From contig NZ_JAELVM010000001.1 of assembly GCF_016745235.1 (NCBI RefSeq), positions 447,856 through 511,855 on the forward strand: DNA of 64,000 bases, written 5' to 3'. The position numbers were made by a program, and so were the translations under genes. Source of the stretch: Chryseobacterium endalhagicum. GTDB lineage: Bacteria; Bacteroidota; Bacteroidia; Flavobacteriales; Weeksellaceae. Shown here piece by piece: positions 49,982 through 58,055 of the stretch. Under the pieces are notes generated by a model. It was not told where the DNA came from, searched no databases, and was given only the letters and a program-made list of their open reading frames with translations. Position 1 is the first letter of the stretch. Each line of letters starts with the position of its first letter.

Positions 49982-50431
49982 TTAATAAAATCGATCTATG
50001 ACATGTAGTATGATGGTATCGTTTACTTTGAACTTTCTATAACTTTCAGATTTTTCAAGTATTATTTTTTCTTGCCGATTTGATATTTTGTTATAAATAA
50101 AAGCTTGATTAGTCTCTAATAAGAAAGCAGTATGGTATTGTAATCTGTTAAGCATTTTCATACTATCAGTTATTTTGTAGATATTCCAGGGTTTATCGTG
50201 TTGTTTTTTAAGTAGTTCATTATAAAGATCAGTGTTTTCTTTAAGCATTGAGATATTATTCTTTTGGCTTTTTAACGATTTTTGGAATACCCTTTTAATA
50301 TTTTCTTTAGAAGTATAAACAACATACTTATTTGTTTCAATTAAAGTAGCGCTATCTTCAGTATAAGGTTTGCAGCTTGATAAGCCGAAACATAATAAAC
50401 CCGATATGATTATGAATAAAATTGTTCTCAA
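49982..50431 (-). CDS. Hypothetical lipoprotein
   Basis: 149 aa, lipobox GLSSC after MRTILFIIISGLLCF. The mature part is helical and basic (NKYVVYTSKENIKRVFQKSL, KSQKNNISMLKENTDLYNEL) with a short beta C-terminus (KFNVDTII-like KFKVNDTIILHVIDRFY). I do not recognise it. The start is TTG at 50431; there is no ATG before the signal peptide. More AT-rich than its neighbours, and directly abuts the helicase relic, so this small stretch (49.7-50.5 kb) may be of recent origin. Confidence 0.55.
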   Translation of the reverse strand: MRTILFIIISGLLCFGLSSCKPYTEDSATLIETNKYVVYTSKENIKRVFQKSLKSQKNNISMLKENTDLYNELLKKQHDKPWNIYKITDSMKMLNRLQYHTAFLLETNQAFIYNKISNRQEKIILEKSESYRKFKVNDTIILHVIDRFY

Positions 50432-50693
50432 TGTGATTGTTTTAAATTTCTTAATCTTTACTAATATAATGTAAATATTGATCAGATTGATTTTAGGCTA
50501 TAAATAAAATAGATTATAAATAAGTTTTATTCCAATAGTTTTTTCCTGAACTACACCATCCATCCTATCAATTACAAAAAGTAACTAATGCAATTTATAA
50601 GGATTAAATTTGTTTGGTTTTTTGAAACCTAAAATTTAAGATTATGAAATCACTATTGATTCCATATCTCCTTTAAAAAAATAAATATCTGAT

Positions 50694-51698
50694 ATGAAAA
50701 ATTTTGAAATATCGGTGCTGGACCTGGCTCCTGTAAAGCAGGGAAAGAGCATTCACGATACGTTTCAGGACAGTTTATCTTTAGCAAACCATACTGAACA
50801 TTTAAATTATAAAAGATTCTGGCTGGCCGAGCACCACAATATGGAAAGTATTGCCAGCTCTGCCACCACCGTTCTGATCGGTTTTATCGCCAACGGAACG
50901 AAAACAATAAGAGTAGGATCCGGAGGAATCATGCTTCCAAACCACAGTTCCCTGATCATCGCTGAACAGTTCGGAACCCTGGAATCTCTTTTCCCGGGAA
51001 GAATTGATCTTGGTGTGGGAAGAGCACCCGGAACCGATGGCCTTACTGCCCAGGCTTTGGGAAGAAATCCTGCCATTATCAACAAACAGTTTCCAAGACA
51101 GATTCTGGAATTACAGACGTATTTTTCTAAAGATAATGCTGATGCCTTGGTTCGCGCTATTCCGGGAGAAGGTCTGGATATTCCGATTTATATCCTTGGA
51201 TCCAGTACAGACAGTGCCTGGCTGGCTGCAGAACTTGGACTTCCATATGCTTTTGCGGGACATTTTGCTCCGGAACAGATGGAAATGGCGTTTAAAATTT
51301 ACAGGGAACATTTTCAGCCGTCCGAACAGTTGGCTCAACCTTATATAATGGCCTGTATCAATGGAGTGGCAGCAGAGACTTCCGAAGAAGCTCATAAAAT
51401 TTCCACCACATTATTCCAGGCATTTCTGAATATTATACGAAATGACAGAAAACCTTTTGCACCGCCTGTAGACGATATGGATGCCTTCTGGTCACCAATG
51501 GAAAAATCCATGGTGCTTCAGAAACTAAAGTATACCTTGATTGGAGATCAGGCAGAAATTGAAGAAAAACTGAAAGATTTTCAGGAAAAATTCAATGTGG
51601 ATGAATTAATTATCAATTCCCATATTTACGATCATCAGAAAAGACTGAGATCTTACGAAATTTTCAGAGCAGCGGCGAACTCTTTATCCGAAGGCTAA
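50694..51698 (+). CDS. LLM-class flavin-dependent oxidoreductase (luciferase-like)
   Basis: 334 aa, TIM barrel of the bacterial luciferase family: SVLDLAPVKQGKSIHDTFQD, RFWLAEHHNMESIASSATTV, IRVGSGGIMLPNHSSLIIAE, LFPGRIDLGVGRAPGTD and IPIYILGSSTDSAWLAAELG. Group of MsnO8-like monooxygenases that use reduced FMN; the substrate is unknown. ATG start. Lies 67 bp before ribB, which makes flavin, but each has its own promoter region, so the association may be incidental. Confidence 0.9.
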   Translation: MKNFEISVLDLAPVKQGKSIHDTFQDSLSLANHTEHLNYKRFWLAEHHNMESIASSATTVLIGFIANGTKTIRVGSGGIMLPNHSSLIIAEQFGTLESLFPGRIDLGVGRAPGTDGLTAQALGRNPAIINKQFPRQILELQTYFSKDNADALVRAIPGEGLDIPIYILGSSTDSAWLAAELGLPYAFAGHFAPEQMEMAFKIYREHFQPSEQLAQPYIMACINGVAAETSEEAHKISTTLFQAFLNIIRNDRKPFAPPVDDMDAFWSPMEKSMVLQKLKYTLIGDQAEIEEKLKDFQEKFNVDELIINSHIYDHQKRLRSYEIFRAAANSLSEG

Positions 51699-51715
51699 CA
51701 AACCATTCATATTAA

Positions 51716-51747
51716 TTGGCAGATGCTTATTTTTATAAGTATCTTTG
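51716..51747 (+). promoter_or_regulatory. Promoter of ribB
   Basis: TTG (51716-51718), a 21-bp spacer and TATCTTTG (51740-51747), 18 bp before the ATG. The very short leader leaves no room for an FMN riboswitch. Confidence 0.75.
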
Positions 51748-51765
51748 CACAAATAAAAAGTAAAC

Positions 51766-52887
51766 ATGTCTGATATTAAATTGAATACTATTCCAGAGGC
51801 TATTGAAGACCTTAAAAATGGTAAAATAATCATAGTAGTAGATGATGAGGACAGAGAAAACGAAGGTGATTTTCTTTGTGCCGCGGAACTGACGACGCCG
51901 GAAATTATCAATTTTATGGCATTCCACGGAAGAGGGCTGATCTGTATGCCGCTTCCTGAAAAAAGATGCGACGAGCTTGGGCTGGAAGTGATGGTAAGCA
52001 GAAGCAGCGATCCTAAGGAAACCGCTTTTACCGTATCTGTTGACCTTCTTGGAAACGGAACTTCCACAGGTATTTCTGCCGGAGACAGAGCCAAAACAAT
52101 TTTAGCTTTGATGGATGAAAAATCCAAACCGACAGATTTCATGAGACCGGGACACATTTTCCCGCTACGTGCAAGAAAAGGAGGAGTTTTAAAAAGAGCA
52201 GGACATACCGAAGCTGCGATTGATCTTACATGCTTAGCCGGCCTGAAAGAAGGAGGAGTAATCTGTGAGATTATGAATGATGACGGGACAATGGCACGTT
52301 TACCGGACCTTCAGGTTTTTGCACAGAAGCACGATATGAAGATCGTTTCTATCGAAGATCTGATCCATTATCAGTTGAAAAAAGGAAACCTTATCGAAAG
52401 ACTGGAAGAAAGAAAAGTAAAAACGGCTTATGGTGAGTTTGACTTTTTTGCTTTCAGAGAGACATCGAATGACCAGATCCACTTCGCTTTGACAAAGGGT
52501 TCATGGACTGTAGATGAGCCTGTTCTGGTAAGAGTGCAGTCTTCAGATTCTTATTTTGATGTTTTGACGAGGCTGAACAACGGTGAAAAGCCATTACTGG
52601 AAAAAGTAACCGGGATGATTAATGAAGCTGGAAAAGGAGCGGTTATTTTCATCAACAACGTTTCAAACTCTGAAAATACATTAAGAAAACTTCAGCAGTT
52701 CCTGAACTATCAGGACGGACAGGAGCAGCATCCTACCTTGGCTTACAACTATAGAGATTACGGTATCGGAACCCAGATCCTTAAAAATCTTGGAATCAAT
52801 AAATTCAAAGTAATCACCCAAAACCCTGGGATCAAACCACAGGTTGGCGGATATGATGTTGAGGTGACGGAGCTGGTTCAGCTGTAA
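51766..52887 (+). CDS. ribB: 3,4-dihydroxy-2-butanone 4-phosphate synthase with degenerate GTP cyclohydrolase II domain (RibBX-type)
   Basis: 373 aa. Residues 1-205 are an intact DHBP synthase (VVDDEDRENEGDFLCAAELT, RSSDPKETAFTVSVD, MRPGHIFPLRARKGGVLKR, AGHTEAAIDL), which makes the four-carbon unit of riboflavin from ribulose 5-phosphate. The remainder aligns with GTP cyclohydrolase II (FDFFAFRET, GIGTQILKNLGINKFKVITQ) but lacks the zinc cysteines: where RibA has a HxxCxxGDxxxSxxCDC motif this has VQSSDSYFDVLTRLNNG. Hence probably only RibB activity; such RibBX hybrids are known in other bacteria. A separate ribA should exist elsewhere. Confidence 0.88.
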   Translation: MSDIKLNTIPEAIEDLKNGKIIIVVDDEDRENEGDFLCAAELTTPEIINFMAFHGRGLICMPLPEKRCDELGLEVMVSRSSDPKETAFTVSVDLLGNGTSTGISAGDRAKTILALMDEKSKPTDFMRPGHIFPLRARKGGVLKRAGHTEAAIDLTCLAGLKEGGVICEIMNDDGTMARLPDLQVFAQKHDMKIVSIEDLIHYQLKKGNLIERLEERKVKTAYGEFDFFAFRETSNDQIHFALTKGSWTVDEPVLVRVQSSDSYFDVLTRLNNGEKPLLEKVTGMINEAGKGAVIFINNVSNSENTLRKLQQFLNYQDGQEQHPTLAYNYRDYGIGTQILKNLGINKFKVITQNPGIKPQVGGYDVEVTELVQL

Positions 52888-52966
52888 AAGTGAAAGGATA
52901 ATTGTCAATGGTGAATGGTCAATTGTGAATTATTCTATTGTCAATTTTATCAAAATATATTCAACA

Positions 52967-53000
52967 AAAAAAGGTTTAGAAATTTTCTAAACCTTTTTTT
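52967..53000 (+). terminator. Terminator of ribB
   Basis: AAAGGTTTAGAAA with TTTCTAAACCTTT, a perfect long stem with a T-run, about 80 bp beyond the ribB stop. Confidence 0.85.
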
Positions 53001-53025
53001 ATTTACTTAAAGTGTATGTTTACTA

Positions 53026-53205
53026 ATGGAGGCTTCAAGAACCTCAGTCATCAGATATTTGTCGTTTATACAATATTTCCGGTTCAGATTTTCAATGCTC
53101 AAAGAAGATAAAAGTATGGTTAGTCATGAGTTGTTTAATAACTGAAAACCAGCAACCAGCAACAAACTTCCAACTCATATACTCTCAACCCTGTACCTCG
53201 CATCA
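53026..53205 (+). repeat. Intergenic repeat family 1, copy D (degenerate)
   Basis: GGAGGCTTCAAGAACCTCAG, GATATTTGTCGTTTATACAA and CAGCAACCAGCAAC match copies A-C. The palindrome is disrupted (AGTCATC instead of AGCCACC) and the middle contains an unrelated insert of about 60 bp. Next to the fmt 3' end. Confidence 0.7.
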
Positions 53206-53234
53206 CGAAACCCCGGAACCCGAACCGCGCATCC

Positions 53235-54179
53235 CTACAGACTGATCTCATCAAAATTTTTGAATCCGTTCAAAAAGTCTTTGATATTCATTCTTTTCTT
53301 TCCTTCCAGCTGCAGTTCCAGGGGATAATACATTCCGTCCTGAGTGTATATTTTAAAATCATTTTTAGAAATTTCCAGACTTCCCACGGCTTTTCCATGA
53401 TCTGAAAGTTCAAATTTCCCACCGAATATTTTTAATCCTTTTTCTTCTTCCCCGATTGTTAAAGTGGTAAAAGCGGCCGGATAGGGCGACATTCCGAGGA
53501 TAAACTGATGCACTGTCTTTGATGGAGCATTCCAGTTGATTTTGGTGTCTTCTTTAAAAATTTTGTAGGCATTTTTAGGATGCTCTACGTGAGGCTGAGG
53601 TTTTTCAATGATTGAATTTTCTGCAAGTCCGTCTAAGGTTTTTACCACTAATCTTGAACCCATTTCCATCAGTCTGTCGTGTAGGCTTCCTGCGTTTTCA
53701 TTTTCCAAAACCGGAATTTCTTCCTGCAGTAAAATATTTCCTTCATCAATTTTTTCGTTGATGAAAAATGTAGTTGCCCCTGTTTTTTCTTCACCGTTAA
53801 TCACTGCGTAGTTGATAGGAGCGGCACCTCGGTAATCAGGAAGCAGAGAAGCATGAAGGTTGAAAGTTCCTAAAACAGGCATTTCAAAAAGAACTTTCGG
53901 CATCATTCTGAAGGCAACGACTACAAAAACATCGGCATTCAGCTTTCTCAGTTCTTCTAAAAACTCGGGATTTCTCAATTTTTCAGGCTGAAAAACAGGA
54001 ATATTATTTTCTGCAGCATACACCTTTACCGGTGACTGATTGATCTTCTGTCCGCGGCCGCTGGCTTTATCTGCGACGGTTACAACGCCTACCACTTCAT
54101 GATTGGAATGATGGATAGCCTCCAAAGAAGTTTTTGCAAATTCCGGAGTTCCTAAAAAAACGACTTTCAATGATTTCAT
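53235..54179 (-). CDS. fmt: Methionyl-tRNA formyltransferase
   Basis: 314 aa. Formylates Met-tRNA(fMet) with 10-formyl-THF for translation initiation. Motifs: VVFLGTPEFAKTSLEAIHHS start, VVAFRMMPKVLFE, the active-site FNLHASLLPDYRGAAPINYA and ATTFFINEKIDEGNILLQ; C-terminal barrel with tRNA-binding NGFKNF end. Normal length, ATG start. On the minus strand downstream of recQ, with 252 bp including a repeat fragment between them, a gene order also common in related genomes. Confidence 0.96.
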   Translation of the reverse strand: MKSLKVVFLGTPEFAKTSLEAIHHSNHEVVGVVTVADKASGRGQKINQSPVKVYAAENNIPVFQPEKLRNPEFLEELRKLNADVFVVVAFRMMPKVLFEMPVLGTFNLHASLLPDYRGAAPINYAVINGEEKTGATTFFINEKIDEGNILLQEEIPVLENENAGSLHDRLMEMGSRLVVKTLDGLAENSIIEKPQPHVEHPKNAYKIFKEDTKINWNAPSKTVHQFILGMSPYPAAFTTLTIGEEEKGLKIFGGKFELSDHGKAVGSLEISKNDFKIYTQDGMYYPLELQLEGKKRMNIKDFLNGFKNFDEISL

Positions 54180-54212
54180 GGTGCAAAGATAAGGGTTTTT
54201 GGGAATTTTGGA

Positions 54213-54275
54213 ATTGGAGAGTATTTAAGTGAGAGAGTTGCTGGTTGACAGTTGCTGGTTTGAACCGTAAATCTG
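54213..54275 (-). repeat. Intergenic repeat family 1, partial copy E
   Basis: Only the tail module is kept: GTTGCTGGTTGACAGTTGCT on the plus strand, i.e. AGCAACTGTCAACCAGCAAC on the minus, as in the tails of copies B-C. No palindrome nearby. Confidence 0.5.
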
Positions 54276-54431
54276 ATATCCCGAAACTTTTTTAACGATT
54301 AAACCTGAATCTAAATTACTAGTTTGCCACGATTTGTCTGAAATCTGATGTCTGACATCTGCTGTCTAAAATTCACCCTTCACTTGCGAAGCAAAATTCA
54401 CCCTTCACCATTACTCATTACCTATTGCTCA

Positions 54432-56339
54432 TTACTCATGATTCAGCGCGTACGTTCTGAAATTCAGCATTTTTATTTTTCCTGAATCCAGGAGGAAGAT
54501 CAGGTTTTCTAAAATGTTGTTTTTAGAGTGATAATTGAGCTGCACAGAAAGTTCTTCAATGGTTGAAGGTTTTTTAGCCAACAGATTAATGATCTGCTGG
54601 GAAATATTTTTTCCGAAAATAGATTGTTTATTTTTTTCACAGACTGAACACTGGCCACAGTTTTTCGTGTTCTTTTCTCCAAAATAAGCCAGAATAAGTT
54701 TCATTTTACAGTAATCATTATTTTCTATAAAAAACTTAATCTCTTCCCATTTCTGGATCTTATTTTTTTGAATGTGTTCAAAAAGTTTCCAGTATGCTGA
54801 ATGAATGGCTCTCTCGTCACGCGGCTTCAGGAACTTAATGCTGGACAGGGCTCCGTCTACATATTCCAGATAATCTTTCTGCTGAAGCTCTTTCAACCGT
54901 TCTTTGATCAGCGGAACACTGACCCCGATTTTATTGCTGACCTGCTGTTCGCTGAACATCACTTTGTGAGTGGTAATTCCGGATACCGTACGAAGAAGAA
55001 GCTCGATGAAATAAGCGTCTTTCTGTGGCAGCTGGTCTATTTCCTCAGCATTGAAAAGAAGTTCAAGTGAAGACAGGCTTTTGTTGTCGTTATGGTAAAT
55101 GATTTCCTGGTTGTGCAGAAAATTAAGAACATTGCTGATCTTGGCTTTAGACAGCCGGGTGAAATTTTGTATTCCCTGGGTATTTAACTGGAAAACTTTT
55201 TCGGGAAGTTCATATTCGGCTACCTGAAAAATGGAGTAGAGGTAAGTGATGATCTTTAAAAATTCCGCTTTATTGGGAGTCTGATTTTTTAAAATTTCAT
55301 CAAAATTAAGAAGTTCCTGTTGGTTCCACAGAAGAAATGCATAGCTGTCTTTTCCATCTCTTCCGGCTCTTCCGATCTCCTGATAATAGTTCTCTAAAGA
55401 AGGCGCAGGTGAATAGTGGATGACAAAGCGGACATTGTCTTTATCTATCCCCATACCGAAAGCATTCGTTGAAATCAGGACCTGATTATCGCTGTTATTC
55501 CAGAATGACTGTCTGGCGTTTTTTTCTTTTGTGGTTAAACCTGCATGGAAATAATCTACATTCTTTACCTGATTCTTTTTAAGGAATTCGGCTAGCATTT
55601 CTGCATCTTTTCTTGTTCTTACGTAAACAATTCCTGAATCGTTATTATGCTTTAAAATATCAAAAACACGCTGGAATTTATCGGAAACTTCATCCATAAA
55701 GATCCGGATATTTTCTCTTTTAAAGCTTTTCTGAAAGACAAACGGCTTTTTGAGTTCCAGCTTGGATTTAATTTCTTCCAATACCTTAGGCGTTGCAGTA
55801 GCGGTCAGGGCAAGACACGGAATCTTTGGATTATTCTTCCTGAATTCTTTAATATTCTGGTAGCTCGGCCTGAAATCCTGGCCCCATTCTGAAATACAGT
55901 GGGCTTCATCCACCGCAATAAATGACAGCTGGATTTCTTCAATATTCTGGAGAAACTGTTTATTGGTAATCCTTTCCGGAGATACATACAGAAGCTTGGT
56001 AAGACCGTCTTTACAGCGGTCGTACACGGCTTCGGCATCATATTCATCCAATTCGGAAGACAGGTATTCTGCTTCAATGCCGCGGTGTTTAAGCTGGCTG
56101 ACCTGATCTTTCATCAGGGCGAGAAGGGGAGATATCACGAGGCAGGTGCCTTCTTTCATTAAAGCGGGAAGCTGGTAACAGAGCGATTTTCCGGCTCCGG
56201 TAGGAAGTAAAACAAGACTGTCTTTTTCATTAATAACAGCATTAATAATCTCTTCCTGGGAGTCTCTGAAACTGTCATAGCCCCAAAAATATTTTAGGGT
56301 ATCGTACTTTAATTTTTGAAAATCCTGCTCAGAAATCAT
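54432..56339 (-). CDS. recQ: ATP-dependent DNA helicase RecQ
   Basis: 635 aa. 3'-5' helicase of recombination and repair. Walker A LLPTGAGKSLCYQLPAL, DEAH box VDEAHCISEWGQDFRPSYQ, ALTATATPKV, and motif VI IHYSPAPSLENYYQEIGRAG. The zinc-binding RQC domain has four Cys in DYCKMKLILAYFGEKNTKNC and GQCSVC, followed by a winged-helix tail; no HRDC domain at the end, as is common in Bacteroidota RecQ. ATG start. Upstream of fmt on the same strand. Confidence 0.95.
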   Translation of the reverse strand: MISEQDFQKLKYDTLKYFWGYDSFRDSQEEIINAVINEKDSLVLLPTGAGKSLCYQLPALMKEGTCLVISPLLALMKDQVSQLKHRGIEAEYLSSELDEYDAEAVYDRCKDGLTKLLYVSPERITNKQFLQNIEEIQLSFIAVDEAHCISEWGQDFRPSYQNIKEFRKNNPKIPCLALTATATPKVLEEIKSKLELKKPFVFQKSFKRENIRIFMDEVSDKFQRVFDILKHNNDSGIVYVRTRKDAEMLAEFLKKNQVKNVDYFHAGLTTKEKNARQSFWNNSDNQVLISTNAFGMGIDKDNVRFVIHYSPAPSLENYYQEIGRAGRDGKDSYAFLLWNQQELLNFDEILKNQTPNKAEFLKIITYLYSIFQVAEYELPEKVFQLNTQGIQNFTRLSKAKISNVLNFLHNQEIIYHNDNKSLSSLELLFNAEEIDQLPQKDAYFIELLLRTVSGITTHKVMFSEQQVSNKIGVSVPLIKERLKELQQKDYLEYVDGALSSIKFLKPRDERAIHSAYWKLFEHIQKNKIQKWEEIKFFIENNDYCKMKLILAYFGEKNTKNCGQCSVCEKNKQSIFGKNISQQIINLLAKKPSTIEELSVQLNYHSKNNILENLIFLLDSGKIKMLNFRTYALNHE

Positions 56340-56371
56340 CAGGTAAAAGTAATAAAAGTATTACAACAAAA

Positions 56372-56394
56372 AAAGCCGTGCAATGCACGGCTTT
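56372..56394 (-). terminator. Terminator of the first OmpA-family gene
   Basis: AAAGCCGTGC with GCACGGCTTT, a perfect stem with a short loop; T-run on the minus strand, 23 bp past the stop. Confidence 0.85.
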
Positions 56395-56416
56395 CATATA
56401 TTAGCTGAGAAGTATA

Positions 56417-57853
56417 TTATTTCGCTTCGAAGTATACTCTTCTGTTGGCTCTGTTTTTCCATTCAGGACATTTAGTAGCCGGCTCACACTCAGGATATTT
56501 AAGGTCTTTTTCACCTTTTCCTACCGCGTTGATTTTTCCGGACTGAACTCCGTTTTTGATCAGATAATTTTTAACATTATTTGCTCTTCTTTCAGAAAGC
56601 TTCTGGTTGTAAGCATCAGTACCTCTGGTATCAGTAGCACCAATTACACTATAAGAACCTGTTGAAGAGTTGATATAGTTGACAGCGTTGTTAAGGATTG
56701 GAGTGTTTGAAGGTAAAATTCTGTCAGAATTTAAATCAAATTCAATTCCTTCAAGTTTAGTTTCTGTTTCTACTACAGGTCCTGTAGTGGTTGTAGGACA
56801 TCCGTTGTTTTCTACAGGTCCCGGAACCGTTACACACTTGTCGTAAAGATCGATTACACCATCAAGGTCAGTATCAAGAGCTACACCAGCACCATCCACT
56901 CTTGCTCCTGCAGGTGTGTCAAGCTGTCTGTCCCAATCGTCGCAAACTCCGTCATTATCAGCATCTCCTTTTTTACATACTTCAATATCCTGGTTTTTGT
57001 TAGCCAGAACATCAAGTTTGTAATAGATTTCCTGAAGCGGATCATGCCACATTAAGTGAGACTCGTGTTTTCCTAATTTCAATGAAATACCTAAAGTAGC
57101 ATTGAAGAAGTTGTCAGATACCTGCTCTTCACGTCTGTTGATCGCGCTGTATTTGTCACCGCCTCCATCGAATTCATCATCACCGGTTACCACATACATC
57201 AATCTTCCTTCAAGATCAATTCTGTTGTTGATTTTATACTTTAAACCGGCACCAGCCTGCATGAACATAGATCCAAGCTTGAATGGTTTAACCTCAGTCG
57301 CCAGTGTTTGTCCTTTGATGTCTTTCTGGTAAGCTCTATACGCAATGGTACCAATACCTGCATATCCGTGAAGTGCCCATCTGTAAGGAGAATGGTTATC
57401 AACTCTTCTCAAAAGGTTAGAGAAATTGATGTCTCCCAATAAAGAGATCGCATCATACTGAGTTCTTGCACCTACCGCTTTCGCATCCGGAGCAGCATCT
57501 TTAGTATTGAACCATCCCTGTCTTGTTTCACCTCTGTCGTACTGTAATTTCAAACCGAATGCATGGGTAATCGCTTTGTCAATACTTACATAAGCAGAGT
57601 ATCCGAAAAGGTTTTTACCGTTACCATTTTTGATGGAAGTTAAATCTGCAGACTGCATCAGCGGTACACCGGCACCAGCTGAGATAGACCAGTCGTTAAA
57701 TCTTTTTGATTGATTGGTAAACGGGGAAACATTAGCAGAACCGGAAGAAAAGGTATTCGGATATTCTCCGTTTGAAACTGCCGTAGAGTCTTGTGCATAG
57801 GTCACAGCAGGAATTGCCATCGCTAATGCTACAATTGCTAAACTTAATTTCAT
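56417..57853 (-). CDS. OmpA-family outer-membrane protein, paralogue 1
   Basis: 478 aa. Signal peptide to Ala20 (TYAQ), an N-terminal domain of beta-barrel type (FNDWSISAGAGVPLMQSADL, YGYSAYVS-like, ALHGYAGIGTIAYRAYQKD), then a thrombospondin type-3 calcium-binding stretch (DADNDGVCDDWDRQLDTPAG, DTDLDGVIDLYDKCVTVPGP) and an OmpA C-terminal peptidoglycan-binding domain (FDLNSDRILPSN, GATDTRGTDAYNQKLSERRA). Joins outer membrane and peptidoglycan. Nearly identical to paralogue 2 over the first about 340 residues but with a different OmpA domain. Confidence 0.9.
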   Translation of the reverse strand: MKLSLAIVALAMAIPAVTYAQDSTAVSNGEYPNTFSSGSANVSPFTNQSKRFNDWSISAGAGVPLMQSADLTSIKNGNGKNLFGYSAYVSIDKAITHAFGLKLQYDRGETRQGWFNTKDAAPDAKAVGARTQYDAISLLGDINFSNLLRRVDNHSPYRWALHGYAGIGTIAYRAYQKDIKGQTLATEVKPFKLGSMFMQAGAGLKYKINNRIDLEGRLMYVVTGDDEFDGGGDKYSAINRREEQVSDNFFNATLGISLKLGKHESHLMWHDPLQEIYYKLDVLANKNQDIEVCKKGDADNDGVCDDWDRQLDTPAGARVDGAGVALDTDLDGVIDLYDKCVTVPGPVENNGCPTTTTGPVVETETKLEGIEFDLNSDRILPSNTPILNNAVNYINSSTGSYSVIGATDTRGTDAYNQKLSERRANNVKNYLIKNGVQSGKINAVGKGEKDLKYPECEPATKCPEWKNRANRRVYFEAK

Positions 57854-58009
57854 AGTGTTATTTTTTTAAGTTAATTTAAATGATTTTATTTTTGAAGTGA
57901 TTTATTCTTAATAATTTTTATAAACAGCTCAAATGTATGTAATTGCTTAAGTAGATTTGACCTGAAAAATAATATAAAGGTAGGTAAAAAATTTCGTAGT
58001 AAAAAAAAT

Positions 58010-58038
58010 AACCGAAAAGAATTGTTCTTTTCGGTTAA
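58010..58038 (-). terminator. Terminator of the second OmpA-family gene
   Basis: AACCGAAAAGAA with TTCTTTTCGGTT, a 12-bp perfect stem, then a T-run on the minus strand. Confidence 0.85.
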
Positions 58039-58055
58039 TATAGATGTAAGAATTA

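Noticed and set aside
51719..51765. FMN riboswitch before ribB
   Set aside because: The promoter lies only 18 bp before the start codon, leaving no room for the aptamer.
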